Origin: Asaia bogorensis
Lineage (GTDB): Bacteria > Pseudomonadota > Alphaproteobacteria > Acetobacterales > Acetobacteraceae
Length of the DNA stretch: 50,653 bases
Direction of reading: 5' to 3'
Assembly (NCBI GenBank): GCA_945861095.1
Contig: CAMATI010000003.1
Coordinates: 1-50,653 of the forward strand
Below, piece by piece: positions 26,178-35,415 of this stretch. A program made the position numbers and the translations under genes. The number at the start of each line of letters is the position of its first letter. Position 1 is the first letter of the stretch. The notes below the pieces were generated by a model. The model was not told where the DNA came from. It was given only the letters and a program-made list of their open reading frames with translations, and ran no database searches.

Positions 26178-26213
26178 AAGGCGAGAGCGGAGCACCGCCT
26201 CCCTGGATGTGTC

Positions 26214-27197
26214 GTGACCGACGCGCCCGATGATTCGTCACAGGTTGCGATCCTGCTGTCGACTTACAACGGCGCGCCTTATCTGGACACGCAGCTTCAA
26301 AGCTTCCTGACTCAAACTCATACGAACTGGTCGCTGCACTGGCGTGATGACGGTTCGTCCGATAATTCGGTGGCGCTGGTGACCCGTTTCTCGGACGGGC
26401 CGGGATGCGGGCGTTGCGTGCGGCATGCATCGGGTGGGCGGCTGAACGCGCCGGCCAGTTTCCTGACATTGCTGCGCCGGTCGATTGCCAGCGGGTCGGT
26501 TGCCAACGGGTCGGGTGCCAACGGGTCGGGTGCCAGCCAGGCCGCGATGTTCGCGTTCGCGGATCAGGACGATATTTGGTTGCCGGAGAAACTGGCGCGC
26601 GGCGTCGCGGCTCTGTCTGACATTCCGCCCGGCATGCCGGGGCTTTATTGTGCCGGCCATATTCTGGTGGACGACAATTTGCGGCCGATCGGGCATTCGC
26701 CGGTCGTGCGCCGGCCTCCCAGTTTTCCAGCCGCGATCACACAGAACATTGCCCAGGGCTGCACGGTGATGCTCAATCGGGCGGCGGCGGACCTGATCGC
26801 GGGCAGCCAGCCGCCTGATCAGACCTGGCACGATTGGTGGTCTTATCTCTTGGTTACCGCGTCGGGTGGCCGGGTGGTGGTCGATGCGGCGGAAACGATG
26901 CTGTATCGACAGCATGGCACCAACCAGGTCGGCAACGCCGGCAGCCTGGTGCAGCGCGGCGTGGGCGTGTTTCGGCGCGGCCGTCGCCCTTTCATGTCCT
27001 TGGTTCGCAGTCATATAGCGGCCCTGAATCGGCAGCCTCATTTGTTGACCGAAGCATCTCGGGCGCAGCTTGCGGTGATCGAAAAGGGCCTGAACGGGGG
27101 GTACCATGCGCGTCTGGCGGCCCTGCGGCTGCCGGGATTTCGCCGGCAATCCTGGCCCGAGGACATGGTGTTCCGCCTGTGGTTCCTGCTTGGGTGA
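26214..27197 (+). CDS. Family 2 glycosyltransferase (rhamnosyltransferase-like)
   Basis: A 327-residue GT2 protein. The nucleotide-binding start VAILLSTYNGAPYLDTQLQS, the WRDDGSSDNSVALV motif and the acidic motif FADQDDIWLPEKLARG place it near rhamnosyl- and related surface-sugar transferases. GCTVMLNRAAADL and HDWWSYLLVTASGGRVVVD follow. The start is GTG at 26214, 36 nt after the previous stop. A 15-bp tandem repeat inside the gene adds a Ser-Val-Ala-Asn-Gly-Ser-Gly loop just before the acidic motif. With the upstream methyltransferase and double glycosyltransferase it forms a three-gene surface-sugar run. Confidence 0.85.
   Translation: MTDAPDDSSQVAILLSTYNGAPYLDTQLQSFLTQTHTNWSLHWRDDGSSDNSVALVTRFSDGPGCGRCVRHASGGRLNAPASFLTLLRRSIASGSVANGSGANGSGASQAAMFAFADQDDIWLPEKLARGVAALSDIPPGMPGLYCAGHILVDDNLRPIGHSPVVRRPPSFPAAITQNIAQGCTVMLNRAAADLIAGSQPPDQTWHDWWSYLLVTASGGRVVVDAAETMLYRQHGTNQVGNAGSLVQRGVGVFRRGRRPFMSLVRSHIAALNRQPHLLTEASRAQLAVIEKGLNGGYHARLAALRLPGFRRQSWPEDMVFRLWFLLG
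26485..26544 (+). repeat. 15-bp tandem repeat inside the glycosyltransferase gene
   Basis: Four direct 15-bp units of about GGGTGCCAACGGGTC occupy 26485-26499, 26500-26514, 26515-26529 and, more diverged, 26530-26544. They encode repeats of Ala-Asn-Gly-Ser-Gly. In-frame copy changes would only resize a loop. Confidence 0.88.
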
Positions 27198-27382
27198 ACC
27201 CGGTTTATGCCAATCGGCCGAAACAACGACCCATCGGCGCCCCCCCACCGTCTCCAACGGGCGCCCGGATGCGCAGGCGCATCCGTCCCGCGCATCCGTT
27301 CTCGCCATGGCCGGACAGGTATTTTAGCATGGCCGTCTCCGGGCCCGCGTGGCGCCCGCATCCCACTGTCAGAGAGTACCCA

Positions 27383-28147
27383 ATGCCGCTTCCCCGAACC
27401 CCATCGATGCGCCTGGACGGACGGCGCGCCCTGGTCACGGGGGCGGGCCGAGGCATTGGCCTTGCCGCCGCGGCAGCTTTGGGCCAGGCCGGCGCGCATG
27501 TGGTGCTGCTCGCCCGCACCGGCGCCGAGATAGAGGCCGCCGCCGCCGAAATCCGCACCGATGGCGGCAGCGCCGAAACGCTCACCCTGGACGTGACCGA
27601 CCAGACGGCAGTGAAGGCCGCCATCGAAGGCGCGGATGCGTTCGACATCCTGGTGAACAACGCCGGTACCAACCGCCCCCGCACCTTCCTGGACGTGACG
27701 GAGGACGACTACGACGCCATCACCACGCTGAACCAGCGTGCGGCGTTCTTCGTGGCCCAGGCCGTCGCTCGGCGGATGGTGGCGGCCGACAAGCCGGGCT
27801 CGATCATCCATATGTCGTCCCAGATGGGCCATGTCGGCGGCGCGCGCCGCACCGTCTATTGCATGACGAAGCACGGGATCGAAGGGCTGACCAAGGCCAT
27901 GGCGATCGATCTGGCGCCGCACGGGATCAGGGTGAACTCGATCGGCCCCACCTTCATCGACACGCCGCTGACCCGGCCGTTCTTCCAGGACAACGCCTTC
28001 CGCGACGACGTGCTGCGCCGGATCAAACTCGGGCGGCTGGGGACGGTGGAAGACCTGATGGGCGCGGTGGTGTTTCTGGCATCCGACGCGGCGGCGCTTG
28101 TCACCGGCACCGCGCTCGTGGTCGATGGCGGCTGGACGGCGGAGTAG
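27383..28147 (+). CDS. SDR family oxidoreductase
   Basis: A 254-residue classical short-chain dehydrogenase using NAD(P). It has the cofactor motif [17 protein letters not shown] (about 18-34), [12 protein letters not shown], and catalytic Ser in [12 protein letters not shown]. The YxxxK pair is in [13 protein letters not shown], and the C-terminal [15 protein letters not shown] and ALVVDGGW are present. The ATG at 27383 is preferred to a long upstream extension that reads through the preceding gene in another frame. It ends 4 nt before the HpsN-like gene, so the two are co-translated. The pair suggests successive oxidation of a polyol-like substrate. Confidence 0.92.
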   Translation: MPLPRTPSMRLDGRRALVTGAGRGIGLAAAAALGQAGAHVVLLARTGAEIEAAAAEIRTDGGSAETLTLDVTDQTAVKAAIEGADAFDILVNNAGTNRPRTFLDVTEDDYDAITTLNQRAAFFVAQAVARRMVAADKPGSIIHMSSQMGHVGGARRTVYCMTKHGIEGLTKAMAIDLAPHGIRVNSIGPTFIDTPLTRPFFQDNAFRDDVLRRIKLGRLGTVEDLMGAVVFLASDAAALVTGTALVVDGGWTAE

Positions 28148-28151
28148 GGCA

Positions 28152-29438
28152 ATGATCCGAGTTCTGAAACACGGTGCGACGGAAGCGGAAAAGACGGAAG
28201 CGGACCGCAAGGTGCGCCAAACGGTGGAATCCATCCTGGAGGACGTGATCGCGCGCGGCGACACCGCCGTCCGCGAATTGTCGATCAAATTCGACAAATG
28301 GGACCCGCCCAGCTTCCGGCTGCGCCCGGATGAGATCGCGTCGCTGATGAACTCCCTGCCCACGCAGGTGATCGACGACATCAAGTTCGCCCAGGCGCAA
28401 ATCCGCCGCTTCGCCGAGGCCCAACGGGCCGCCCTGACGGATATAGAGATCGAGACGCTGCCCGGCATCCGCCTCGGCCACAAGAACATCCCGGTCGCCA
28501 GCGTCGGCTGCTACGTTCCGGGCGGTCGCTATCCGATGGTGGCCTCGGCCCATATGTCGGTGCTGACCGCCAAGGTCGCCGGTGTGCCGCGGGTCGCTGC
28601 CTGCACGCCGCCGCTGAACGGCATTCCTCCGGCCGCCACGGTGGCCGCGATGTCGCTGGGCGGCGCCGACGAAATCTATCTCCTCGGCGGCATCCAGGCC
28701 GTAGCCGCCATGGGGCTGGGCACCGCCACCATCGCGTCAGTGGACATGCTGGTGGGCCCGGGCAACGCCTTCGTGGCCGAGGCCAAGCGGCAGTTGTTCG
28801 GCCGCGTCGGCATCGACCTGCTGGCGGGTCCGACGGAAACCCTGATCATCGCCGACGACACCGCCGACGCGGAAATGTGCGCGACAGACCTGTTGGGACA
28901 GGCCGAACACGGGCCGACCTCGCCGGCCATCCTGCTGACCACGTCGTCGAAAATTGCCAACGAAATCCAGGGCGAAATCGACCGCCAACTCGCCATCCTG
29001 GCCACCGCCGAGATCGCCGGCGCCGCCTGGCGCGATTACGGCCAGGTGATCCTGTGCGACACGGACGAGGAACTGCTGTCCGAAGCCGACCGCATCGCCT
29101 CGGAACATGTGCAGGTGCTGACAAAGGAGCCGCGCTGGTTCCTGGAGCGCATGACCAATTACGGCGCGCTGTTCCTGGGCAAGGAAACCAACGTGGCCTA
29201 TGGCGACAAGGTCATCGGCACCAACCACACGCTGCCCACCAAGCGCGCCGCGCGCTACACGGGCGGGCTTTGGGTCGGCAAATTCCTGAAGACCGTGACC
29301 TATCAGCAGGTCAGCCCGGAAGCGACCGCGATGATCGGGGAATATTGCTCCCGCCTCTGTGCCATCGAGAACTTCGCCGGCCATCAGGAGCAGGCGGATT
29401 TGCGGGTCCGGCGCTATGGCGGGCGGAACGCGCCTTGA
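28152..29438 (+). CDS. Histidinol-dehydrogenase-family enzyme, HpsN-like
   Basis: A 428-residue NAD- and zinc-dependent dehydrogenase of the HisD fold. Residues matching the HisD zinc and catalytic sites are kept: Gln and His in [11 protein letters not shown], Glu-His in [12 protein letters not shown], Asp in [18 protein letters not shown], and His near the end in [13 protein letters not shown]. The variant [20 protein letters not shown] and the close SDR partner recall HpsN, which oxidises 2,3-dihydroxypropane-1-sulfonate, rather than biosynthetic HisD. No other his genes are adjacent. The substrate assignment is inference. The ATG at 28152 is 4 nt after the SDR stop. Confidence 0.85.
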   Translation: MIRVLKHGATEAEKTEADRKVRQTVESILEDVIARGDTAVRELSIKFDKWDPPSFRLRPDEIASLMNSLPTQVIDDIKFAQAQIRRFAEAQRAALTDIEIETLPGIRLGHKNIPVASVGCYVPGGRYPMVASAHMSVLTAKVAGVPRVAACTPPLNGIPPAATVAAMSLGGADEIYLLGGIQAVAAMGLGTATIASVDMLVGPGNAFVAEAKRQLFGRVGIDLLAGPTETLIIADDTADAEMCATDLLGQAEHGPTSPAILLTTSSKIANEIQGEIDRQLAILATAEIAGAAWRDYGQVILCDTDEELLSEADRIASEHVQVLTKEPRWFLERMTNYGALFLGKETNVAYGDKVIGTNHTLPTKRAARYTGGLWVGKFLKTVTYQQVSPEATAMIGEYCSRLCAIENFAGHQEQADLRVRRYGGRNAP

Positions 29439-29472
29439 TCGACCGGATGCAAGCCCCCCCGATGGTCATCGC

Positions 29473-31965
29473 GTGAGCGAAGGCGCGCCGCTGGACGAAA
29501 TGGCGGACGGCTCCGGCCAGATCCGCCCGCATTGGCGCGGCCTGTTGGGGGCGATTTCCGGTCTGGGCCGCGACACGCTGGCCGCCCGCGCGCGGATGCT
29601 GGAACGGGCCTTCGCCGAGGAAGGCATCACCGCCATGTTGCCCGGCGAGCAGGCGGTGAACTGGCATTGCGATCCGATCCCGCTGCCGATTGCGGCGGCG
29701 GAATTCGCCGCGCTCGAATCCGGACTGGCGCAGCGCGCAACCCTGCTGGAAGCGATTCTGGGCGATCTGTACGGCCCGCGCGACCTGTTGGCCGAAGGCG
29801 TGTTGCCGCCGGCCCTGGTCTATGAAAATCCGGCGTTTCTGCGGGCCTGCCGCATGGATGAAGGCGGCAGGCATGACCGATTTCTGCATTTCTATGCGGC
29901 CGATCTGCTGCGCGGCGTGGATGGCGGCTGGCGGGTGCTGGCGGAGCGGACAGACCAGACCGCAGGCCTCGCCTATGCCCTGGAAAACCGGCGCATCCTC
30001 TCGCGCGTCGTGCCCGAACTGTTCCAGTCGCAAAAGATCATGCAGCTACGCCCGTTCATGGATCTGTGCGGCGACGTGCTGCAATCGCTGGTGCCCAGCG
30101 ACGGTGCCGGGGTGGCGCTGCTGACCCCGGGTCACAGCGATCCGATGTGGTTCGAGCATGTGATGCTGTCCCGCGAACTCTCCATCGGTCTGGTGGAAGG
30201 CGGCGACCTGACGATCCGGGGGGGCAGGGTCTTCCTGAAAACCCTGCGTGGCTTGCAACATATCGGGGTCCTGCTGCGCCGGCAGTCCGGCGACATGGTC
30301 GATCCGCTGGAACTGGCATCCGGTGCCGGCACGCCCGGGCTGCTGGATGCGGTGCGCGGTGGCGCGGTTCGCATCGTCAACGGCTCCGGTGCTGGATTGG
30401 TGGAAGCGCCAGGCCTCGCCGCCTTCCTCCCATCGCTTGCGCGTCGACTGCTCGGCGAAGACCTGCAACTGCCCAGCCAGGCGACGCTGTGGCTGGGCGA
30501 GGGTGCCGTCGTGCGCACCGTGTTGCGTGACCTGGAAGGCTGGGTGATCCGACCGGCCACCGACGGAGCCGCCGCGCCGGTGCTGCCGGCCATGCTGTCG
30601 GTGGCGCAGCGGGAAGAACTGTCCGCCCGCATGGCCGCCAACCCGTCCCGTTACGCGGCGTCGGTGGCGCCCAACCCTTCGGTCGCGCCCTGCGCCGGTC
30701 CGAACGGGCTGGAACCGAAGCCGGTCGCGCTGCGGATGTTCCTGGTTTACGACGGTGGTCGCTGGCGGGCCTTGCCAGGCGGTTTGGTGCGTGCCTTGTC
30801 GGAGGAAGACGCGCTCGCCGGTCGTCTGCCGCGCAACGCGATGTCGAAAGACGTCTGGGTGCTGGCCGAGGAAGCCACCGCGGTGCAGGGCGCCCTCGGC
30901 TTTGCCACCCCGGCCCTGGCGATAAGGCGCACCGCCGGCGACCTGCCCAGCCGCGTGGCGGATAATTTCTTCTGGCTGGGCCGGTATCTGGAGCGGTTGG
31001 AGCGGTCGGCGCGCCTGCAACGCGCCATGATCACCCGGATTCTGCGCCCGTCCCCGACTCCGCGCGAAATGTCGGAGATGCAACTGCTGGCCGCCAGCCT
31101 GCGATCCGCCGGCGTGATGTCGGAGGAGGAAGCCGGCATCGTCACCCCGACCATGCTGGCCCCGGCCGTCCTGCGCGCCTTTCGCCATCGCGGCAGCATG
31201 CGCGAACTGCTGGGGCTGGTGTCCCGCCAGGTGGACCAGCTTCGCGATCGCCTGACCGGCGAAATGCATGCCGTCCTGACCCGGTCCCTGCGCGAACTGG
31301 GGGAGGCGATGCGCCAGCTTCCGCCGGACACCGATCCCCAGGCGCTGGAACAGGCGTCGCACCTGACGACCGAGGTGCTGCAATTCGCCGCCACGGTGGC
31401 CGGCCTCGCGGCGGAGAACATGGTCCGCGGCGGCGGCCGCCTGTTCCTGGATTTCGGCCGCCGGATGGAGCGGGCGCGGGCGATCGCGTCCGAGGTCGCG
31501 CATGTCCTGGACCAGCCGCAGGCGGCCTCGCAGCCAGGGCGGGTGGAGGTCGGGCTGCGGCTGGCGCTGGAGTTGCGCGATTCCGTCATCACCTATCGCA
31601 GCCGGTATCTGGCGGCTTTGCAGGCCGCCCCCGTGCTGGACCTGATCCTCGCCGATGAGGGCAATCCGCGCGGCATGGCCTACCAGCTTCTGGCCATCCG
31701 CGACCTGTTGCGGGAAATCGTGGAAGACGGGGACAGCCTGCTGGCCTCGATCGATCCGCTGTTGCAGGAAATCCACGATATCATCCGCGACGTGCAGCGT
31801 GCGCCGGATCAGATGGTCGCCGCCGCGCATTTGCCGCCGCGCTTGCGTGCGCTGGAAGCCGGGATCGTGGCGGTGGCGGAGCGGGTCTCGCGTCGCTACT
31901 TCACCCTGCTGCCGATCGCGCGCAGCCTGGGTGTGGAGAACGAGCGGGTGCGGGGTGCGGCGTAG
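29473..31965 (+). CDS. Fused circularly permuted ATP-grasp (DUF404/DUF407) and alpha-E (DUF403) protein
   Basis: About 830 residues. The N-terminal ~450 residues fit the circularly permuted type 2 ATP-grasp group: PLPIAAAEFAALESGLAQRA, LYGPRDLLAEGVLPPALVYE, RFLHFYAADLLRGVDGGWRV, ALENRRILSRVVPELFQS and MFLVYDGGRWRALPGGL. The rest is an alpha-E helical domain starting at DLPSRVADNFFWLGRYLERL and ending ARSLGVENERV. Such proteins are often encoded with a transglutaminase-like peptidase and may make a peptide or amide bond, but no peptidase gene is here. The start is uncertain. GTG at 29473 has no Shine-Dalgarno; ATG at 29500 has GGA upstream. It follows the HpsN-like gene by 34 nt. Confidence 0.85.
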   Translation: MSEGAPLDEMADGSGQIRPHWRGLLGAISGLGRDTLAARARMLERAFAEEGITAMLPGEQAVNWHCDPIPLPIAAAEFAALESGLAQRATLLEAILGDLYGPRDLLAEGVLPPALVYENPAFLRACRMDEGGRHDRFLHFYAADLLRGVDGGWRVLAERTDQTAGLAYALENRRILSRVVPELFQSQKIMQLRPFMDLCGDVLQSLVPSDGAGVALLTPGHSDPMWFEHVMLSRELSIGLVEGGDLTIRGGRVFLKTLRGLQHIGVLLRRQSGDMVDPLELASGAGTPGLLDAVRGGAVRIVNGSGAGLVEAPGLAAFLPSLARRLLGEDLQLPSQATLWLGEGAVVRTVLRDLEGWVIRPATDGAAAPVLPAMLSVAQREELSARMAANPSRYAASVAPNPSVAPCAGPNGLEPKPVALRMFLVYDGGRWRALPGGLVRALSEEDALAGRLPRNAMSKDVWVLAEEATAVQGALGFATPALAIRRTAGDLPSRVADNFFWLGRYLERLERSARLQRAMITRILRPSPTPREMSEMQLLAASLRSAGVMSEEEAGIVTPTMLAPAVLRAFRHRGSMRELLGLVSRQVDQLRDRLTGEMHAVLTRSLRELGEAMRQLPPDTDPQALEQASHLTTEVLQFAATVAGLAAENMVRGGGRLFLDFGRRMERARAIASEVAHVLDQPQAASQPGRVEVGLRLALELRDSVITYRSRYLAALQAAPVLDLILADEGNPRGMAYQLLAIRDLLREIVEDGDSLLASIDPLLQEIHDIIRDVQRAPDQMVAAAHLPPRLRALEAGIVAVAERVSRRYFTLLPIARSLGVENERVRGAA

Positions 31966-32063
31966 TGTGGCGCGACCGGCTGGTCGGGCACCTTCTGGAA
32001 GGCCTGACCGTTTAGTGCCGAGGTCCGCTTTCGGGTGTTCGAGGGAACCCCACGGTCATCGGT

Positions 32064-32342
32064 TTACCCCTTCACGAGCTTCGTGAAGTCCGACCACTGT
32101 TCAACACGGAACGCACGGATGGCCCGCACCGACGCGGGGAGCCACGGCAGGGCTTTCAGCGCCGTGATAGCCCCGAACAGGTTGGCCAGGTCTTCCGATG
32201 GCGTGGTGTAGAGGCTGCCTTACACGCGGTTGAAGCCGAAGGTGGCCAACGTGCCGCCGATGTCGGCATAGGCCTGGGCAACGCCTTTGGGATGGTGCTG
32301 CGCGGTGTCAGCCACCACGAGGTCAAAGGCGATGGCAAACAT
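32064..32342 (-). pseudogene. vapD: vapD-like endoribonuclease toxin gene with internal stop
   Basis: Read from ATG at 32342, the frame gives MFAIAFDLVVADTAQHHPKG and continues with AYADIGGTLATFGFNRV. It then meets TAA at codon 41 (32220-32222) and resumes in the same frame with GSLYTTPSEDLANLFGAITA, later ALPWLPASVRAIRAFR and VEQWSDFTKLVKG. A natural stop follows at 32064-32066. This is full-length VapD (92 residues), a Cas2-like ribonuclease. The codon usually encodes Gln (RVQGSLY), so a single C-to-T change in CAA explains the stop. All else is intact, including Asp7. A sequencing error must be excluded. The ATG overlaps the stop of the upstream gene in TGATG. Confidence 0.82.
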
Positions 32343-32557
32343 CAACGTTCCCGGGGGTCGTCCAAAATTTCGGCCAGCCGGTAATCCAGCTCCTCGCCGG
32401 TTTCCACCACCCGGATCCGCATCAGACGGTCCCCGCCGGGCAACTCATCCCCGGTACTGATGAATTCGTAGACCGGACCGACCGCACCGAAGCGCCGCCA
32501 GGTCCCGAGGAGGTTGGCGGGTTGGGGCATCTTCGCGGGTTCTATGTGAGTTTGCAT
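32342..32557 (-). CDS. Small VapD-partner protein (DUF5397-like, putative antitoxin)
   Basis: A 71-residue soluble acidic protein. The central part LGTWRRFGAVGPVYEFI followed by ELPGGDRLMRIRVVETGEEL and DYRLAEILDD is the shape I associate with small proteins encoded just before VapD (DUF5397-like; compare VapX of Haemophilus). The ATG at 32557 has AAGGTG 7 nt upstream. Its stop overlaps the vapD start by one base (TGATG), typical of toxin-antitoxin pairs. A TTGACA on the minus strand at 32638-32633 could be its -35 element, but the -10 is weak. The reading frame is intact, unlike its partner. The antitoxin role is inference from context. Confidence 0.7.
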   Translation of the reverse strand: MQTHIEPAKMPQPANLLGTWRRFGAVGPVYEFISTGDELPGGDRLMRIRVVETGEELDYRLAEILDDPRER

Positions 32558-32760
32558 GACGTCACACCTTCGCGCGGAGAGGCGGGCGACTGAAGGAATT
32601 CATACCCAAATCACGGGGCTGGCATTCGAATTTGTCAATAAATAGCTGTATCTTTGACAGGGCGCGGCTTTGCCGTGGACGCAGAATGGGGCTGGCCTCG
32701 TCACACGAAACCCAAACGCACACCCTTGCACCGAAGCCCGCCCCGACCGATACATTCGCC

Positions 32761-35415
32761 ATGAACGAAAGCAGCGTGACGGTCGCGGCCCCGGTGCCGC
32801 GCCAGGAGCCGGCGGCGGCCGATGGACCGCGCTATGACTTCAACTCGGCCGAACCCAGGTGGCAACAGGCCTGGGCGGAGCGCGGCTGTTTCCGCGTGGA
32901 AGACGTCCCCACGGACGGCAAGCCCAAATACTACGTGCTGGAGATGTTCCCCTACCCCAGTGGCAAGATCCACATGGGCCATGTGCGGAACTACACCCTC
33001 GGCGACGTGGTGGCGCGCTACAAGCGGGCCCGCGGCCATTCCGTGCTGCACCCGATGGGCTGGGACGCCTTCGGCCTGCCCGCCGAGAACGCCGCCCGCG
33101 AACGCGGCGTGCACCCGGCCAAATGGACCTACGAAAACATCGCCAACATGCGCACCGAGCTCAAGCGCATGGGCCTGTCCCTGGACTGGGAGCGCGAATT
33201 CGCGACCTGCCAGCCTGAATATTACTGCCACCAGCAGAAACTGTTCCTCGACTTCCTGACCGCCGGCCTGGTGGAACGCAAGGAAAGCTGGGTGAACTGG
33301 GACCCGGTGGACGGCACCGTGCTCGCCAACGAGCAGGTGATCGACGGGCGCGGCTGGCGATCCGGCGCACTGGTCGAGAAGAAACAGCTCAGCCAGTGGT
33401 TTTTCAGCATCACCAAATTTGCCCCCGATCTGCTGTCCGCCCTGGATGGCCTGGACCGTTGGCCGGAACGCGTGCGCCTGATGCAGTCCAACTGGATTGG
33501 CCGCAGCGAAGGCGCGCGGATGCATTTCGATATGGTCGCCCCAGAAGCCGGGATCGACAAGGTCGAGGTCTACACGACCCGTCCGGACACGCTGTACGGC
33601 ATGTCGTTCCTGGCGATCGCCCCGGAACATCCACTGGCCGCGTCCGTCGCCGCCAGGGACCCAAAGGCGGAAGCCTTCGTCGCCGAATGCCGCAGCAAGG
33701 GCACCAGCGAGGCGGTGATCGAAACCGGCGAAAAGCACGGCTACGACACTGGCCTGCGGGTGAAGCACCCGTTCATCGAAGGCGCGACCTATCCGATCTG
33801 GATCGCCAATTTCGTGCTGATGGAATACGGCACGGGAGCGATCTTTGGCTGCCCCGGACACGACCAGCGCGACCTGGATTTCTCTCGCAAATACGGCCTG
33901 GACGTGGTGCCGGTCGTGCTGCCGCCGGATGCCGATCCGGCCAGTTTTGCCATCGCCAACGATGCCTATGTCGGGCCTGGCACCATCTACAACTCCGACT
34001 TCCTGAACGGGCTGGACGTCGATGCGGCCAAGCGCGCCGCGATCGCCGATTTGGTCGAGCGGAAGATGGGCGAAGGCGTCGTGAACTGGCGGCTGCGCGA
34101 TTGGGGCGTGTCTCGCCAGCGCTACTGGGGTTGCCCGATCCCGGTCATCCATTGCGACTCCTGCGGCGTGGTCGCCGTACCGGCCGACCAGTTGCCGGTG
34201 ACCTTGCCGGACGACGTGACCTTCGATCGGCCTGGCAATCCGCTGGACCACCATCCGACCTGGAAGCACGTCAACTGCCCCAAGTGCCACAAGCCGGCGC
34301 GCCGGGAGACCGACACCTTCGACACCTTCGTCGATAGCTCCTGGTATTTCGCCCGCTATTGCAGCCCCGGTTCCGACCAGCCGCTGGTGCGCGCGGCGGT
34401 CGATCACTGGATGCCGGTCGATCAGTATATCGGCGGCATCGAGCACGCGATCCTGCATCTGCTCTATTCGCGCTTCTTCACCCGCGCCATGAAGGCCACC
34501 GGCCATATCGCGGTGGAGGAGCCCTTCGCCGGCCTGTTCACCCAGGGAATGGTGAACCACGAATCGTACAAATCCGCCGACGGCACCTGGCTCTATCCGG
34601 AAGAAATCGAAAAGCGACTGGACGGCACCACCGTGCAACGCGGCACCGAACTGCCCGTGACGGTCGGCCGCGTCGAAGCCATGAGCAAGTCCAAGCGCAA
34701 CACCATCGACCCTGGCGCGATCATCGCGCGCTACGGCGCCGATACCGCGCGCTGGTTCATCCTGTCCGACAATCCGCCGGATCGCGACATGGAATGGACG
34801 GAATCCGGCGCCGCCGGAGCGTTCCGCTTCACCCAGCGCGTGTTCCGCCTGGCCGAAGCCCTGGATTCGGTCCCCACCGGCCCGCAACCCGCGGAATTCG
34901 GACAAGCCGGTCGAACCCTGCGGCGCGCCACCCATCGCTGCATCGCCAGTGTGTCCGATGCATTGGACGGGTTCGCGTTCAACGTCGCTGTGGCTCGGCT
35001 GTACGAACTGGCGAACGCGATCGGCGACGCGGAACGGGTGGGCAACAACGACGACGGCCTGGGCTGGGCAAGGCGGGAGGCGGTGGAGATGCTGGCGCGC
35101 CTTGCCAGCCCGATGATCCCGCATCTGGCGGAGGAGGTGTACGGCCGCCTGCATCCCGGCACCGGCGATCTGGTGGCCGATCTGCCCTGGCCGGATGCCG
35201 ACCCCGCCTTGCTGGTCGCGGAAAGCGTCACCATCGCCGTGCAGGTGATGGGCAAGCTGCGCGGCACCATCGAAATGCCGCCGAACGCGCCAGCCGACAC
35301 GGTCATCGCCGCCGCCGAAGCCGAGATCAACGTGGCCCGCGCGTTGGAAGGCAAGCGCGTGGTCAAGCGCGTCCACGTGCCCAACCGCATCGTCAATTTC
35401 GTGATCGCGGGATGA
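32761..35415 (+). CDS. leuS: Leucyl-tRNA synthetase
   Basis: An 884-residue class Ia aminoacyl-tRNA synthetase that charges tRNA-Leu. The HIGH motif is HMGH within [19 protein letters not shown] (about 65-83). The CP1 editing domain contains [20 protein letters not shown] and the [16 protein letters not shown] region with its conserved Asp. The KMSKS loop is [13 protein letters not shown] (about 640-652). A C-terminal anticodon-binding helix bundle is also present. Length is normal. The ATG at 32761 was chosen over a 43-residue upstream extension without conservation. The stop overlaps the lptE start in ATGA. Confidence 0.97.
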   Translation: MNESSVTVAAPVPRQEPAAADGPRYDFNSAEPRWQQAWAERGCFRVEDVPTDGKPKYYVLEMFPYPSGKIHMGHVRNYTLGDVVARYKRARGHSVLHPMGWDAFGLPAENAARERGVHPAKWTYENIANMRTELKRMGLSLDWEREFATCQPEYYCHQQKLFLDFLTAGLVERKESWVNWDPVDGTVLANEQVIDGRGWRSGALVEKKQLSQWFFSITKFAPDLLSALDGLDRWPERVRLMQSNWIGRSEGARMHFDMVAPEAGIDKVEVYTTRPDTLYGMSFLAIAPEHPLAASVAARDPKAEAFVAECRSKGTSEAVIETGEKHGYDTGLRVKHPFIEGATYPIWIANFVLMEYGTGAIFGCPGHDQRDLDFSRKYGLDVVPVVLPPDADPASFAIANDAYVGPGTIYNSDFLNGLDVDAAKRAAIADLVERKMGEGVVNWRLRDWGVSRQRYWGCPIPVIHCDSCGVVAVPADQLPVTLPDDVTFDRPGNPLDHHPTWKHVNCPKCHKPARRETDTFDTFVDSSWYFARYCSPGSDQPLVRAAVDHWMPVDQYIGGIEHAILHLLYSRFFTRAMKATGHIAVEEPFAGLFTQGMVNHESYKSADGTWLYPEEIEKRLDGTTVQRGTELPVTVGRVEAMSKSKRNTIDPGAIIARYGADTARWFILSDNPPDRDMEWTESGAAGAFRFTQRVFRLAEALDSVPTGPQPAEFGQAGRTLRRATHRCIASVSDALDGFAFNVAVARLYELANAIGDAERVGNNDDGLGWARREAVEMLARLASPMIPHLAEEVYGRLHPGTGDLVADLPWPDADPALLVAESVTIAVQVMGKLRGTIEMPPNAPADTVIAAAEAEINVARALEGKRVVKRVHVPNRIVNFVIAG

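Noticed and set aside
24225..26195. Long minus-strand open frame opposite the double glycosyltransferase
   Set aside because: It mirrors the real gene in a GC-rich context, has Arg/Gln-rich random composition and no recognised domain; the plus-strand frame has full GT2 motifs.
26834..27382. Upstream extension of the SDR gene
   Set aside because: It reads through the glycosyltransferase in another frame; the SDR fold begins just after the ATG at 27383.
32156..32338. 60-codon minus-strand frame over the vapD region
   Set aside because: It is in a different frame from VapD, and VapD homology explains the DNA better.
32632..32760. 43-residue N-terminal extension of LeuS
   Set aside because: Not conserved in sequence style; the ATG at 32761 gives the usual LeuS length.
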